A stretch of 64,000 nt of DNA from assembly GCA_019054805.1 (NCBI GenBank), contig JAHQIY010000002.1, positions 2,914,001 through 2,978,000 on the forward strand, in the 5' to 3' direction. How positions within the stretch are numbered: the stretch's first letter is position 1; each line of letters opens with the position of its first letter. Position numbers and translations under genes: made by a program. Positions 22,291-34,300 of this stretch are shown here, one piece after another. This DNA comes from Brachionus manjavacas (taxonomy: Eukaryota; Rotifera; Eurotatoria; Ploima; Brachionidae). Below the pieces are notes generated by a model, which worked only from the letters and a program-made list of their open reading frames with translations, was not told the origin of the DNA and ran no database searches.

Positions 22291-23480
22291 TTTAAAGAAT
22301 TTTTATTAAGATATTTTTAAAATGAAAGAGTGTTTTAATATGGATGAGAAATATTTCAATGCTAATAATAGCAATAAGCCGGAGACCAAAATTATCTTTC
22401 CTATTCAATTTATTTCCATTTTGATAGATTTCTTTTTATTTAAAACTTGCTATTCTGCTGTCAATCACAGGACTGAAAGGGATACCTAAGATCATTCTGA
22501 CTTGTCCAGGCGTCACCCCTAAAATTAAAAAAAAATTTAGACAGTCCCTTTAGTGCTAAATTTTCAAGATAAAAGGATAATTAATTGTCAATAGAAATAG
22601 GTAAAAGTTTAAAATGGAAATATTTAATTTTTAGAATTAAATTACAATCTAAAATTTTTCAATCCAACCCAGATTATTTTTCAAAACTAAAATCTAGTTT
22701 ATATGATTCAAAGTAAAAAAGGTTTAGTTTTTTTCGAATTTATAATTGATAAGCAGTTTTTTTAGTCACTATTTCATAAACTCTAATCACGTAGGGTTTT
22801 CTTTTTATAATCTCTTTTCTTTCTATGACTTTTATTTTATTTTAGTTTTTAGTTTTTTGTTCATTGTACCGAGCAAAAGCTTGTTCAAATTAAAAGTAAA
22901 AATCTTTGAAATTTGACTAAATAAATGAAAAATAAAAAAGAGGACAGTTTTATTTTAGACTGTTTCATCATCAAAAAACTTCAGGCAAATTTAATTTTTT
23001 ATTTACAATAAAATGATAAAATAAAAATTAGAGTTAGGACTTCTTTTTTTTTCTCATGATTTAAAGTGCAAAAATTAGCTATTGCTTTTTTTTCTAATAA
23101 AAATCTATTTTAAAGATTTAATAGATGAAATTTTTGCTACGTTTAAATTGTATAAAAAAAGAATAGAGATAAAAAATTTTAATTCTAAAAGATTAAATAA
23201 ATCTGATGGGTGAATTGAGTTGGCAACAGTCTTCATGTAAAGTCATTTGAGTATCTTGAGCTCAAATGTAACTTCCATGATCGGGCCATTGTTGTAAATT
23301 GCTTTGAGAATGGGTCGAAGCCAACTTGCTATTTTAATCATTAAGAAAATAAAATTACTTTGTGTTTATATAAGTGTTTATGTAATTTATTGAATGAGCT
23401 GAGCTTTCACCGTTTAAGTCAACTTATAAATAAAAAATAAATATTTTTTTCAAAATTTATTAAAAATTTTTAAATTAATT
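22291..23480. other. Mixed AT-rich sequence with coding-like scraps
   Basis: Minus strand near 22525-22450 has an acceptor-like T tract plus TTTTAG followed by GVTPGQVRMILGIPFSPVI. Around 23330-23215 it reads SWLRPILKAIYNNGPIMEVTF, with an internal CATTTGAG/CTCAAATG inverted repeat. Both may be relics; no gene can be built. Confidence 0.25.
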
Positions 23481-23570
23481 AGCTTTAATTATATATATAA
23501 TACTTTATATATAATTATTAATACATATAATATATATTATCTAATATATAATATTAGATAGATTTAATTG
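23481..23570. repeat. TA-rich low-complexity patch
   Basis: Alternating TATATA/ATAATA words with many short palindromes, directly beside the 3' end of the LINE at 23580. It may derive from the LINE tail. Confidence 0.6.
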
Positions 23571-23579
23571 AGATATCAC

Positions 23580-24900
23580 AGGTGCTGCCTGTTTAGGCAG
23601 TGAACGTTTCAGGAAAGAATGAAGAAATTAAAAGGTAGCAATTGCACAGTGGAATCGGGTATTCGATCTATCTTGTCTCAAAACCCGATTGTATTCCTTC
23701 ACCAGTCTTACAGCCAAGAGAACAAGATGACTCAGTAATGTCTGGACTAATATCTCACTCAGCTCAAAAAGCCGATTCGAGACTGTTAGTAATTTAAGTT
23801 TAATAATGACCTCATGATGCAAAATGTTGGAGGAAGTTGCATATTTTAGTTTTAGAATAGACCGAGAGTTGAGACGTGGGAGGGTATGATCCACACATTT
23901 TTTGATGGACAAAAACCAGTCATGAATGGAACTAGTGTTGAAAAAACGAATTGAAAAAATAAAAGATAAAAATTAGTTATTAAAGAAATGAAGCTAAATA
24001 TCGTTTAGTAATAGATTCGAATATTTGAAATAGTGGATTTAATTTTACATCGGTGTTGTTTCGAGAGAACTTGGATTAGTTGTTGATTATTTGTCCTTTT
24101 GGTTAGGAATTTGTACAGAAGCTTTTTTGATCTGGTTTCCAATAAGTCTATGTTAAGCGATTGTGGTTTTTTGTCTAATGATTTTATTTCCATAGTTAAG
24201 GAATCTCCAAAGATTTTCCTTCTATCTATATCTGTATTAAACTCTTTCCCATCAATAAATGATGGCGATATTTGTCATGGGCATTTATTCTTTTTTTTAA
24301 TAGTTTATTAAATAAATGTTTTAAATGGCTTTGAGTGATTAAACCTCTTTATAAATAGGGTTAGAGTTTAAATGACCAGTGCATTTTAGAAAAGTTTCAA
24401 GCTTTGAACTGTCCACTGCTGCAAAATATTTAAAAACAAGTGACAAGGGAGTTTTAAGGTCGGATATTCTTGAGCTTTCAACAAAGACGTCAACGTCATG
24501 AGCATTGCTTTGATCTGAATTTATTTATTTTCCTCCAAAATGGCCTATTTGAAGGTGAACTCTCTTCCATTTTGTTTGTAACCTGGAGTCAGCTGATGGT
24601 TCCAAAATTCTTTTAAATTAAAACGCGCTTCTGATCTTAAGAGAAGAGCATTTGTTTCGTTCCGTAATCAACATTACAATACTCTGTTGTGTGCAGAGCC
24701 GCATTAATTATCTTTGCTGAGACGTTTTCATTTAGCTCATCGATGTTTGTTAAAGAACTTATTTCCTCGTTCAATGACCTAAGTGAGTCACGGCCAAGTT
24801 TCCAATTTGAAATCAAATTTAAATTGCAAAACATTTCTCAACTGATATATGTGCATGGTATTTTGCATAATCTTAAACCCAAACACAAAAGTCATTGTAG
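23580..24900 (-). mobile_element. LINE family B, minus strand, degraded
   Basis: From 5' to 3' on the minus strand: a C-terminal endonuclease-like segment ending AALHTTEYC (24834-24640); a middle segment; DKKPQSLNIDLLETRSKKLLYKFL (24180-24100, split here by natural spacing); then the end of the protein, LTVSNRLFELSE and VRLVKEYNR (23912-23628). The 3' region has a stem CTGCC/GGCAG (23585-23600). The same C-terminus recurs at 62300-62460 (+), the middle segment at 30236-30424 (-), and the 3' UTR at 48370-48490 (-). Most of the RT core is deleted or unreadable here. Confidence 0.8.
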
Positions 24901-25412
24901 AAACATTCTTGCACAAAAATTTCCTAATCAATTAGACTAATAATCGATCATTTGACACCTTTTGCTACTTGACGACCCATTTAGCAAACATAATTAATAT
25001 AAATAGATACATCAAGTACAATTGGCTGCTTGTGTGTGTGTGCGCATTGTTTTTCAAGGCCTTATCTCGCTGCATTGATGCATCGAGGACCAATCGAAAC
25101 GAGACGAGCCAAAATGTTTTTCTGTTTGGTTGGTGTTGAACATTTGTTCTTGAAGTGGACATCCAATTAAAAATTGGTCTTTGTGGCGATTTGTTTTTCT
25201 AAGCGAGAACAAAAGAACAAAAATCTAATTGGCATATTTTTTGTTGTGTTGTTGCTAAAGCAAAGATTTATTCTAATTCTAATTATTCGAAAAACAATCA
25301 AGCAAAGATCAATTAAACCAAGAGAGAGAAAGAGAGAAAAAGCAAACTCAATTAAAATTCTTGAACGTAAACGCGATACGCTTGTAGGAGAAATTCGAAT
25401 AAATTAGTTAAC

Positions 25413-25455
25413 CGAGAGAGAGACAGAGAGACAGAGAGACAGAGAGAGAGAGAGT
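25413..25455 (+). repeat. GA/GACA microsatellite
   Basis: GAGAGAGAGACAGAGAGACAG-type purine run, about 1.7 kb upstream of the tailless ATG. Confidence 0.85.
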
Positions 25456-26460
25456 GAGTGGTATCGAAACTTAATTAATGATAGGCACAGTGTGTATTTG
25501 TATTTGTCAAACAAAATGAATAGGAAAAATAAGAAAAATTTTTCTCTGTTTTTTTTTTTTTTTATTAAAAATCAAAATGATAATAGACAAGTTGAATTTT
25601 GAATTTTGTGTGTATGTGCTTTCATTAAAACGTGTATAAATTTCCCTAATAAATTTAATATTTACCTTTATTATTAAAATATGCTAATTTTTGTTTTTTT
25701 TGTTTCTACTAAGGTAATTAATCAAAAATTCTAATTAAATTATGGCTCTATCTGTCGGTCTTGACGTTGTCAGCTAGCTGCTCTATTTTGACTAGGGATT
25801 AAGAGAGTGGTGGTGGTGGCGCGGCTTATGCAATTTTGTTGAATTGGCGCTGGAATGCGGCGCGCGTCCATTTTCAGTCTGTGTTTGGACTAGGTCGACA
25901 GGTCGCCTTTGATCCGAGCAAACAACAAAATTTGACATTTAACAAAAACAAAAATCTTATTTAATCTTTAACTCAGGTATTTTTTTGGATTAGAATTAAT
26001 TTGAGAAAATATGCTCTTACGTGTGTTTGTTCGAAAAGTTCACTTGTGATTTTGATAATGATTTTTCTTTTTCTTTTTTTTTAAATAATAATAAAATAGC
26101 CAAGATTAAGAGTCGAGATTAGAAGTTAGGACCTGAGCTAATTATGCTCGATTGTGTATGTAGTGGTTGGTGGTGGTGTCGATCAGGCAAGGTTTGTTTG
26201 TCTAGCTGATTGCTTTGCTGAGAACCAGTTCTCGAGTCTTGATTGATTGGTGGGACCACTTGACTTTGTTTACACTAGGGTTAGATAATTGACAATTGCA
26301 ATCTATTTTTATTTTGTTTTGTTTTTATAAGTCACTGGCATTTCAGGAAGGATTTGATCAATTTGTTTTTCTATCCGGCTAAATTGCTAGTTCTCATCCA
26401 ATTTTTTGGCCACAAGTGAAAAATATTCCGTATGTTTAAGTACGGATTAAGTCCCCTCCA

Positions 26461-26488
26461 CACACACACACACATACACACACACACA
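26461..26488 (+). repeat. (CA)n microsatellite with one interruption
   Basis: CACACACACACACA, then TA, then CACACACACACACA, inside the inferred 5' UTR intron of tailless. Confidence 0.85.
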
Positions 26489-27136
26489 ATAATAAATATA
26501 AACAAACTAAATAGGAATTTTATCGAACAAAAGATAGTGTATATATATTCTAGTGACAATTTAGCAAAGAATTTACTTTTTTTTAGCAAGAAGAAAATTT
26601 TTTTTTTCTAATTAATCGTTTGGTTGTCGACCAAGGGCTCGTACTCATCGAGATTAGACTTGAGACGATAAGCTCGTTTTTGTTGTTGCTATCTTATCAC
26701 TGACCATGATTTGTTCTAAATAGGACGACTAAATTTTGATTGACTAAAAGATTTAGCTGCTTGGCATTCAATTGGACAATTGCTCTAAATTGTTCTAATT
26801 AGTCAACTCATTTTAGAAGAATACTAATAAAATTTAAAAGCCAATCAAATTTAAGTTAGTGATTTGGCTCCGAAATAAAATATAAAAACCAATCAACATA
26901 AAGCAAAAAGCCTTTTTTTTCTCTCTCTCTTTTTCTAATTTTTTGCTATTTCGAAACAAAAAAAAATAAAAACCTAATTTTTACCTTTTTAGTTTTTTTC
27001 TCCCTTTTTTTTCTTTTTTTTTTCTTCTTTCTTTTTTACTTGAATTGTGTAGTGCGCTCAAGTTAACAATTTAATTATTTAATTACTCGTGTTTAGATAA
27101 CTTGTGATAGAAATTCTTGAAAAAAGAGAAAAAAAA

Positions 27137-30100
27137 ATGGTAGGCAACACTGGTTTGAGTAGTAGCAGTAGTAGTCATCACCATCATCATCACAGTCATC
27201 ACCATTCGTACACACCATCGAGCCGCATACTGACAGACGTGCCATGCAAAGTCTGCCATGACAACTCGAGCGGCAAACACTACGGCATTTTTGCGTGCGA
27301 CGGTTGCGCCGGCTTTTTCAAGCGCTCAATCCGTCGCAATCGTCAGTACGTGTGCAAGAACAAGGGCCAAGGCGGATGCCAAGTGGACAAAACTCATCGC
27401 AATCAGTGCAGAGCGTGTCGACTTAAAAAGTGTGTCGAGGCAGGCATGAACCGAGACGGTAAGTGCATCCCTTTGTCCTCCAAACATCATATCCTTGTTA
27501 TCAACCCTTCTTACTCATCTAACACACACCTGCAATCCAAAAGCCTCTATTTTTTTTTCTTTTAATTTTTGTCAGTTTTTTTTAAGCTATTTAGAATGAG
27601 AGGAATTGCTGAATGACCAAAAATGCCTTTATAAAGTACTAGAGGGAGTAACTTATAAAGACTGTTCTATTTCAGGTTTCATTGACTGTAATTTAGAGCG
27701 TAGGGGCGTTTGTTATCAAGGTGGTCGATGTTCTTGATCACTTGATTCACTTCATTATCACAGCCAGTTAAATAATTGTCTAAAAAGCAACTAGAATTAA
27801 TAGAATAAAAACAATAGGATTTAATTGAATATTTATTGCAATCTAATTTATAACAAATAAATAAAGAATGAATACACTTTGTTTAGAGTCTGAAAGAACT
27901 CGTCAAAGCTTCTTTTGCTCCTTTTTTTCCCTCTCTGCGGAGCATACGGACACTAATTTGTGTGATGTTATATGTGATATAGAGACATTGTTGTAGATAT
28001 CACTGGAAAGTTGATTAACTAAACCATGAGCGTGCAAGTTAACAAGGAGCATAAATAGCTGCTACAATACGTCTATTGAGGAGATCGGATAGACGGGACC
28101 AAGGCTACTAATGTAAACATTACACTATCCATCAGAATAATATTGGAAATGCTTAAATCATTTTCTTTACTTTTCTGATCTTCTACACCGCAATTATTAC
28201 TCAGCATAAACCAGTCCACATTTTTTTTATGAAGAAAAGTCTTTTATTTATTTATTTGAATTTAATTAACCTCCTTCAGGAGAAGTAGAAATAAAAATTA
28301 GAAGAAGAGAGTACAAAAACAAAAAAAAAAAATTCATTTATATAAAAATATAAAAAAATATTACAATTGTAAGAAAATGAAGAAAATGAACATTTTTGAT
28401 TTGAGAAGAAGCTATTTGTCTATTAGAAGTCCTCTATTTGGTCCAGCGAGCAAAAAGGAAAAACATATTAAAAAGAGAAATTATTTTTTAATTAATTGGC
28501 TATTAGAATCATTAAAATTTTTGAATAACGAGGCGTTCAAAAGAGAAACGCATGTTTAAAGCCCTTTCATCATCATACAAAAAAGGATTGTGATTGTTTA
28601 AAGTGCTTCTTTTGAAAGATGATAAACCTTTCCGAGTTTTGCACAAATTGCTATCTGTGAAGATTGCAGGTCAAGGATACTAGCGCCTTGTTATAGACAT
28701 CAAAACTTTGGCCTTAAAAACAGACCCCAGTGCCTCTCGTCCACCCTGGACCCCCGCTGATTTTTGTACATCTCATTCTTTCGTCTAATTCACATGTAAA
28801 TCTTAATAGCTACTATTTGTGAAACAAATAAAATAGTTTGGAAAACAATTGCGGATATTTGCGTTTATTTATCTCTTATTTTATTTTGCATTATCACGAT
28901 CTAATTAAATTCTAATTAAATAGCTGTTCAGCATGAGCGAGGCCCGCGCAACTCAACAATACGTCGTCAAATGGCCATTCTAATGAAAGAGTCCAACGAC
29001 ATACTGTCCAGCGTGTACAGAACATCGCCATCTCTGTTCCAGCGTTTCATTCCGCCTGTGCACTTGCATCAGGCGGCCGCTCTGTCGCTGCATGTGCCGG
29101 CCTCGAGCGCCTTCAACTTTCACAAGTTGGCCATGCAGTCGCAGCACCACGAGCTGAACACGTCCGACTCGAGCACCCCGCCGTCCCTGTCGCCCACACA
29201 ATCCGACCCGCATCACACGCCGCCCTCCAATCAGCCGACCTCGCCCGGTCTCGAGTACACACTGCCGACGCCTTCGCGTTCCCCAATCCATCACACCAAA
29301 ACAGCCTACGACACTTACGCAAGCAGCCCCGAGACGGTGTGCGAAACAGCCGCCAGACTTTTGTTTATGTGTGTCCGCTGGGCAAAGAGCATACCATCGC
29401 TCGTCAATCTGGACATGTCCGATCAAGTATGTGCTATTCTATTATTAAGTTAGCAAGCCATTCTCACTTGAGAGTTGTTATGCAATAAAGTTTGAAATTG
29501 ACGCTCAAGTGAACAAGCTTTTCTAATCGATTGACTTCAATTTTAATTCATTTAACCTTCATACCGCTCTGAGTAAAAATATCGCGTTGTCAACTAAGTC
29601 CCAGGGTCAGACACGACACTGTGTATTTTTTTTACCAATAAAATGAACTCAATTATTGAATAGAAAGCTTAATTCAAACAGACTTTAATTTCACAGTTAG
29701 CGGTCAGTTTTATTCAACCAACAAAAACTTACTTTCAGTCTCATGATCAAATTTTTAGGCTTTAAAAATAAGAAAAAATTTTTTTTTAGTGGATGTCGAA
29801 AAATTCATAAATGAGCCTTGGTTGTGACAAAAATTTGAATAAATATTGAATTGAATGCTTTTCGGCCTAGCGATTGAACAAATGATAAGAAACTATACGA
29901 TTACGTCAGAACAAAAAGAATATTAATTTAACTAGATACTAAGATAAAATTGCAATGTCTCGGATTTGGACTTTAGGGATTTAAGCCAAGAAATAAATAA
30001 AACAATTTAATTTAGTAAAAAATTTATTTAATGGAATCCGAAGTTATAACAAAAATGTAGTGGTTTAAATACTAGCTGCGAGCTCAAAGCATGCAAATCA

Positions 30101-31276
30101 ATTGTATTTTGTAGAGAGGTGTCAAGACTTGGGTCTTAACAAAATAAAAGAATTTGAGAGCACGAGCAAAAAGTTAAATTTTATGTTTTAGTGATTAATT
30201 GTTTTTTTGAAATTTTAGCATAAAGTGATGTACTTCTAGTTTAAAACAGGGGTATTCGTGAGATAGTCATTTAAGTCTTGGTGACTCACTTGTGTTTGCA
30301 GAAATTTATCTAATAGTAGGTTTGATCTAGTCGATACCATGTCAATATTTTGACTTTTATCGATGGTATTGCTTTTCGTCTTCAATGGGAAGAATTTGAC
30401 ATGCCTTAGAATTTTGTTTTGCATTTTTGTATTGAACTTGAAAGAGGAATGAATAAGTTGTTAATTTGAGAACGAATAAATTTCTAAAATGATTTTGCAC
30501 AAGAAAATAGAGTTGTAAAGTTTAGGGCCATATATTCTCCGAATTAGGTTAATTTTAGGCATTACTTTCAACGAGTTTTTTGAAGCTGAGCTTTGGGTCA
30601 AATATTAACCCATGTCCAAACACTATTTTTGGCCTTGTATTCTCTTTTCCTATCTTGGTGCACATCTGCTTATGTAATAATAAACAATTTATTTTCTATT
30701 TAGCTGTCATTGCTGGAAGAGAGTTGGAGAGACATATTCATTTTGTCCGCAGCTCAGTATCAATTGTCGATTGACATGGGATCTTTGATGAGCAATGCAG
30801 GCCTCACGCCAGACCAGTGCGAACCGGACAAGATGTTCAAAATTATGACCGAGATCAAAAATTTGCAGGACATTATACTCAAGTTCAAGCAGAGTCAAGT
30901 GGACGCGACCGAATACGCGTGTCTAAAAGCGGTCAGTTTGTTCAAGACTAGTGAGATGTCGTCAGCGAGCTCGTCGACGTCTACACTTGACTCGAGCGGG
31001 TCCAGGCCCGGCTCACCTGCCGAAAAGCTCAGTCAACTGAAGGACTTGAGCCAAATACAAACTATCCAGGAACAGACCCAGATGACTCTGAGCAAGTACG
31101 AGAGCCAAGTGTATCCGACTGAGCCGTTCAGGTTCGGCAAATTGTTACTTTTGCTGCCAATGCTCAAGAGCGTGAGTGCGCAAACAATCGAACAAGTTTT
31201 TTTCAAAAAGACTATTGGTAATATATCAATAGACAGGGTTATACTGGACATGTACAAATCTCAAGTTAATCATTGA
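27137..31276 (+). CDS. tll: Nuclear receptor tailless / TLX (NR2E1), three coding exons, 465 aa
   Basis: Transcription factor of the tailless/TLX family, acting in the nucleus, mostly as a repressor, in anterior, eye and neural progenitor development. Exons: 27137-27458, 28924-29426, 30704-31276. Splice sites GTAAGT/AAATAG and GTATGT/TTTAG restore the frame (G+CT at the first junction, phase 0 at the second). The N-terminus has a Ser6 and His6-Ser-His3 tract (residues 8-23). The zinc-finger DNA-binding domain (about 37-102) has Cys37, 40, 54, 57 and 73, 81, 91, 94 and the family-specific P-box [11 protein letters not shown]; it is followed by AVQHERGPR (108-116), a TLX signature. A Ser/Thr/Pro hinge precedes the ligand-binding domain ([18 protein letters not shown] to [10 protein letters not shown] and FFKKTIGN). 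Length fits TLX (385 aa in human) and fly Tll (about 450). The ATG at 27137 has the only sensible start context; the open frame extends upstream without another ATG. Exons are clearly more GC-rich than introns. Confidence 0.96.
27640..28923 (-). mobile_element. LINE relics in tailless intron 1 (antisense)
   Basis: Minus strand at about 28070-27960 reads IVAAIYAP followed by [16 protein letters not shown] is typical of LINE endonuclease domains. A separate minus-strand 3' end lies at 28236-28285, with stem CTCC/GGAG (28271-28282) and an AAATAAATAAAT tail, like the one at 60131-60165. The rest of the intron (28290-28900) is unassigned. Degraded; boundaries approximate. Confidence 0.45.
30230..30690 (-). 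mobile_element. LINE family B relic in tailless intron 2 (antisense)
   Basis: The minus-strand segment [20 protein letters not shown] (30370-30300) aligns with the family B middle segment at 24180-24100 (shared pattern DK.Q..N.D...TRS..LL.KFL). Upstream on the same strand is [17 protein letters not shown]. In-frame stops; 5' and 3' ends not resolved. Confidence 0.55.
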
Positions 31277-31277
31277 A

Positions 31278-31321
31278 TTTTTTTCTTATTTTTTTCTTAT
31301 TTTTTTCTTATTTTTTTCTTA
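31278..31321 (+). repeat. Four perfect 11-bp tandem copies just after the tailless stop
   Basis: Unit TTTTTTTCTTA repeated four times exactly, starting 2 nt after the stop codon, followed by further T-rich sequence. It lies in the 3' UTR. Confidence 0.9.
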
Positions 31322-34300
31322 TTTTTGTTTTCTTTTTTTTGAACCGAATCGTTTCGTTTTTCTAATTAAATTTTAATTTTTTTTTTGATTTTTTATTTCA
31401 CTCACCTGAATATTATGATAATGATGATGTTGATGAAAAACAAAATTTAATTTTGTTTCAATTTGGGCTTGATTTTTTTTTCTTTCTTTATATTGTTTAG
31501 GAAAATATTTAATTTTTATAATTCTTTTTTTTTTCAATTTAGAATTTTAACATAGGATTTTTTTTCTTTAACGAAAATAAAATTTCAAATATTTAAATAA
31601 ATTAACTTTTTATTTTTAATCCAAATATACTCTAAATGGCTGCAATTTGTTTTCAAAGCTAAAAAGTCTAACAAAATCAAATAGCAAGTTTTTATTTTTT
31701 AATTGAATCAGCTAATTCGATCATTATGAATTTGTCTTTGTTGGTGGTGTTATTTTTTCAATTAAATTAAATTTTCAATCTAGTTTTTTTTTCTCTTAAA
31801 AATCTAAACACTAAAAGCATCAAGAAAACAACAGCTGACACAGACAAAAAAATTAAATTAAATTTAAGTTTAATTTTTTGTAGTGAATAAAGCCTGTTAT
31901 TTTAAAAATTAATTTTTTATCATTAAAATTAAAGTCTTTTGAATAACAAAGAATAATTAAAGTGAAAATTAATTAAAAAAAATAATAATGTCTGTATTTT
32001 CTAAGGTTTTATTTTTATTATTATTTGAAGTCAAAATTTAATGATCTAAAGTTTTAAATTTTAAAAAATGTTTTTAGGAATTTTTCCATAATAAAATTTT
32101 TTGCAGAGATTTATCTTTATATTAAACAGATCATGTTAAGCCACAATCAAGAATGGAATCTTTACATTAAAAATTAAGTCAAGCATTGAATAATTACTTC
32201 TAAAAAAATGCAAGTTTTTAAAAAATATGATGAAAAAACTAACTAATCATAAATTATTGAATAAATATATTTTCTTTATTTTTATAATTATTACATCGCC
32301 CTAAAGCATTTATTGAAATAGTTTAATTAGAGTTTAAAAATTTTTTTGAAAAGTTATGCATTATACAAAAAAAAGTATCGATCAAATTTGATAAAATCAA
32401 TCAACTAAGTAAAAGAAAACAAGAGAACAGCTTTCGCCAAGAGAAAAATGTAAAATAACATCAATGGGATTACGTGCAAACTAATTTTGTTATTCTTTAA
32501 ATGAATTAGACTAGTTTCAGTGAAATTTTGTTATTTTAGAATTAAAATATTTTTAAAAATCCGGCAAGGTAATTTATTTAGACTTAGAGAGTTAACTGAT
32601 CTGAAAAAAAACTAAAAAAATTAGAAAAAAAATAAACTATTAACCCTAAAGGGCTCTTGATTTACTTCATTTTTTAGGCTGTTAAATTTTGAAGCCAGGT
32701 CTCATTTTATAGTTCACATACAAACTACTCTCTCTTCTGCTTTAGTCATTTTATAACGATGTTGGTACTTAATGGTTCACAGCTAAGTCTCGTCACATTT
32801 GCCAAAATTGTTTCAAATTTCTTTTGTTCTTCCTTTTTTTCATTGCCTTGAGGCGTTTTTTTCAATAAATAGTAATAATAACATTTTTTCCTCTTTCTAC
32901 ACCCAAGAAATTCTTTCTGAAAACAAATAAATATTTTTAACTTGAAGTTGACTCTAAGAAGAAAGATGGTTTTATAAAATATCAAAAATTAAAAAAATTG
33001 TTTTTTCTCCTGAATAAAACTTGACAAATTTAATTGTTTTTATCTAAATCTCGTTCTCGAGCACTTCTAATGCTAAGATATTCACCAAAAAAGCTATTTA
33101 ATTTCAATTTATAAGTGTTTAGGTGTAACAAAAAAAATTTATTTTAATTTAAGATCTTTTCAATTAAATAAAAAATGTATAAGTCAAGTTAAAAATGTTG
33201 AAATTTTTAATAGAAAACATATTTTATTATGATTTTATATGAGCTGCATTTCCAGTTCTTATCACTAGAATGACCGATATTTTTGAATATCTCAAGAAAG
33301 TTTTATAAGATTATCATTTTAAAATTTGATAAAATTTATTTTATTTTGTGAATTTAACCAAAATTTTACAAGAGATTTTTGGTAAAAAAGCATTCTAAAA
33401 CAGTTTGATTTTGAGTTTGGTCTTTCCAGTGTTTTAAGCAAGAGTTCCAATCTACAAAATTCAAGAAACTTTATTTGTTTCTTTGTCATCTTTGAGTGCT
33501 CAGTGGATATCTGTCACAATTTTGATTGATATGTCTGAGAATGATATTGAGAGCTAAGAAAGGTCTTAAAGATCCTCTTATGCAACAAAATTTTAAAATT
33601 TGATTTATTTGTGATGCCACTCTAGAGTCTGTGGAATTGATTATGATGATAACACTTGGGAATTAGAAATTGAACTAGACCCCCAGCAAATTCTTCTAAC
33701 AGTTAACAGAATGATAAACTTGTCATTCGCAAATTTTAACAAAGTAATGCAAAAATAGTTCTTGCCAAATAAAACCCATAATAACATTTTATACAAAACA
33801 AAAGCCGAATAATCATATTTTTATTTTAACCTTTCAACTCAAATATTAATTTATTAAATTGAGTGGTTAACTTTTATCTCGTTAAATGCAATCTCAAACA
33901 ACAATCTTATTCTTTACAATAAAATTAAAAAAATTAACAAGAGTCGGAAAGAGTTTTAGAGTTCAACATCAGCAACAAAAATTTTTTGAATTAGATAAAT
34001 TTACTATTTTTATTAATAAAAGAGTTATGTCCTTTTTATGTTATATTTTAATTTACAAATTTTTCTTTTAATGTGATTTTTTTTCATCACCCAAGAGGTG
34101 TTTTTTGAAATAAATAAAAAAAATGCTTCTTGAATAAATACAGAAAGCTTTGATTGGAATTTTCAAAATAAATCAATACAATAAAAAAATAAAAGAATTT
34201 AATCTTTAAAAAAAATTCTCAATAAAACTGAGGTTCACAAGTTTTTTTTTAATTTTTTAAGAATATTAAATTAAAATCAATTAATACATTTATTTTAAAA

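Larger units (their letters stand above)
24901..27136 (+). promoter_or_regulatory. Upstream region and probable 5' UTR intron of tailless
   Basis: This region differs from the AT-rich desert. 25740-25976 contains GC-rich words (GTGGTGGTGGTGGCGCGGC, GAATGCGGCGCGCGTCC) and ends ACTCAG|GTATTT at 25977, a good splice donor. A long pyrimidine tract (about 26911-27040) ends TTGTGTAG at 27052, a good acceptor 85 nt before the tailless ATG. I infer a noncoding first exon near 25.8-25.98 kb and a 5' UTR intron of about 1.1 kb. TTGACTTT (26260-26267) matches the reverse complement of the known Tailless/TLX site AAAGTCAA, next to a forkhead-like GTTTAC. Simple repeats: (GT)n near 25032, GA/GACA near 25413-25455 and (CA)n at 26461-26488. 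Confidence 0.5.

Noticed and set aside
26260-26267. Tailless-binding site as strong evidence of autoregulation
   Set aside because: An 8-mer of this composition is expected several times by chance in 64 kb, and another lies near 30349. Kept only as a weak hint in the upstream-region entry.
26371-26589. 72-codon minus-strand frame with a Val-Cys repeat
   Set aside because: Produced by the (CA)n microsatellite; no conserved feature.
27104-27136. Eleven extra codons upstream of the tailless ATG
   Set aside because: The frame is open but starts with a non-ATG codon; ATG 27137 is the first Met.
28980-29426. 148-codon open frame on the minus strand (and 29113-29322)
   Set aside because: Shadow of tailless exon 2, which is GC-rich and so has few stops on the other strand. 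The plus-strand frame has clear nuclear receptor sequence.
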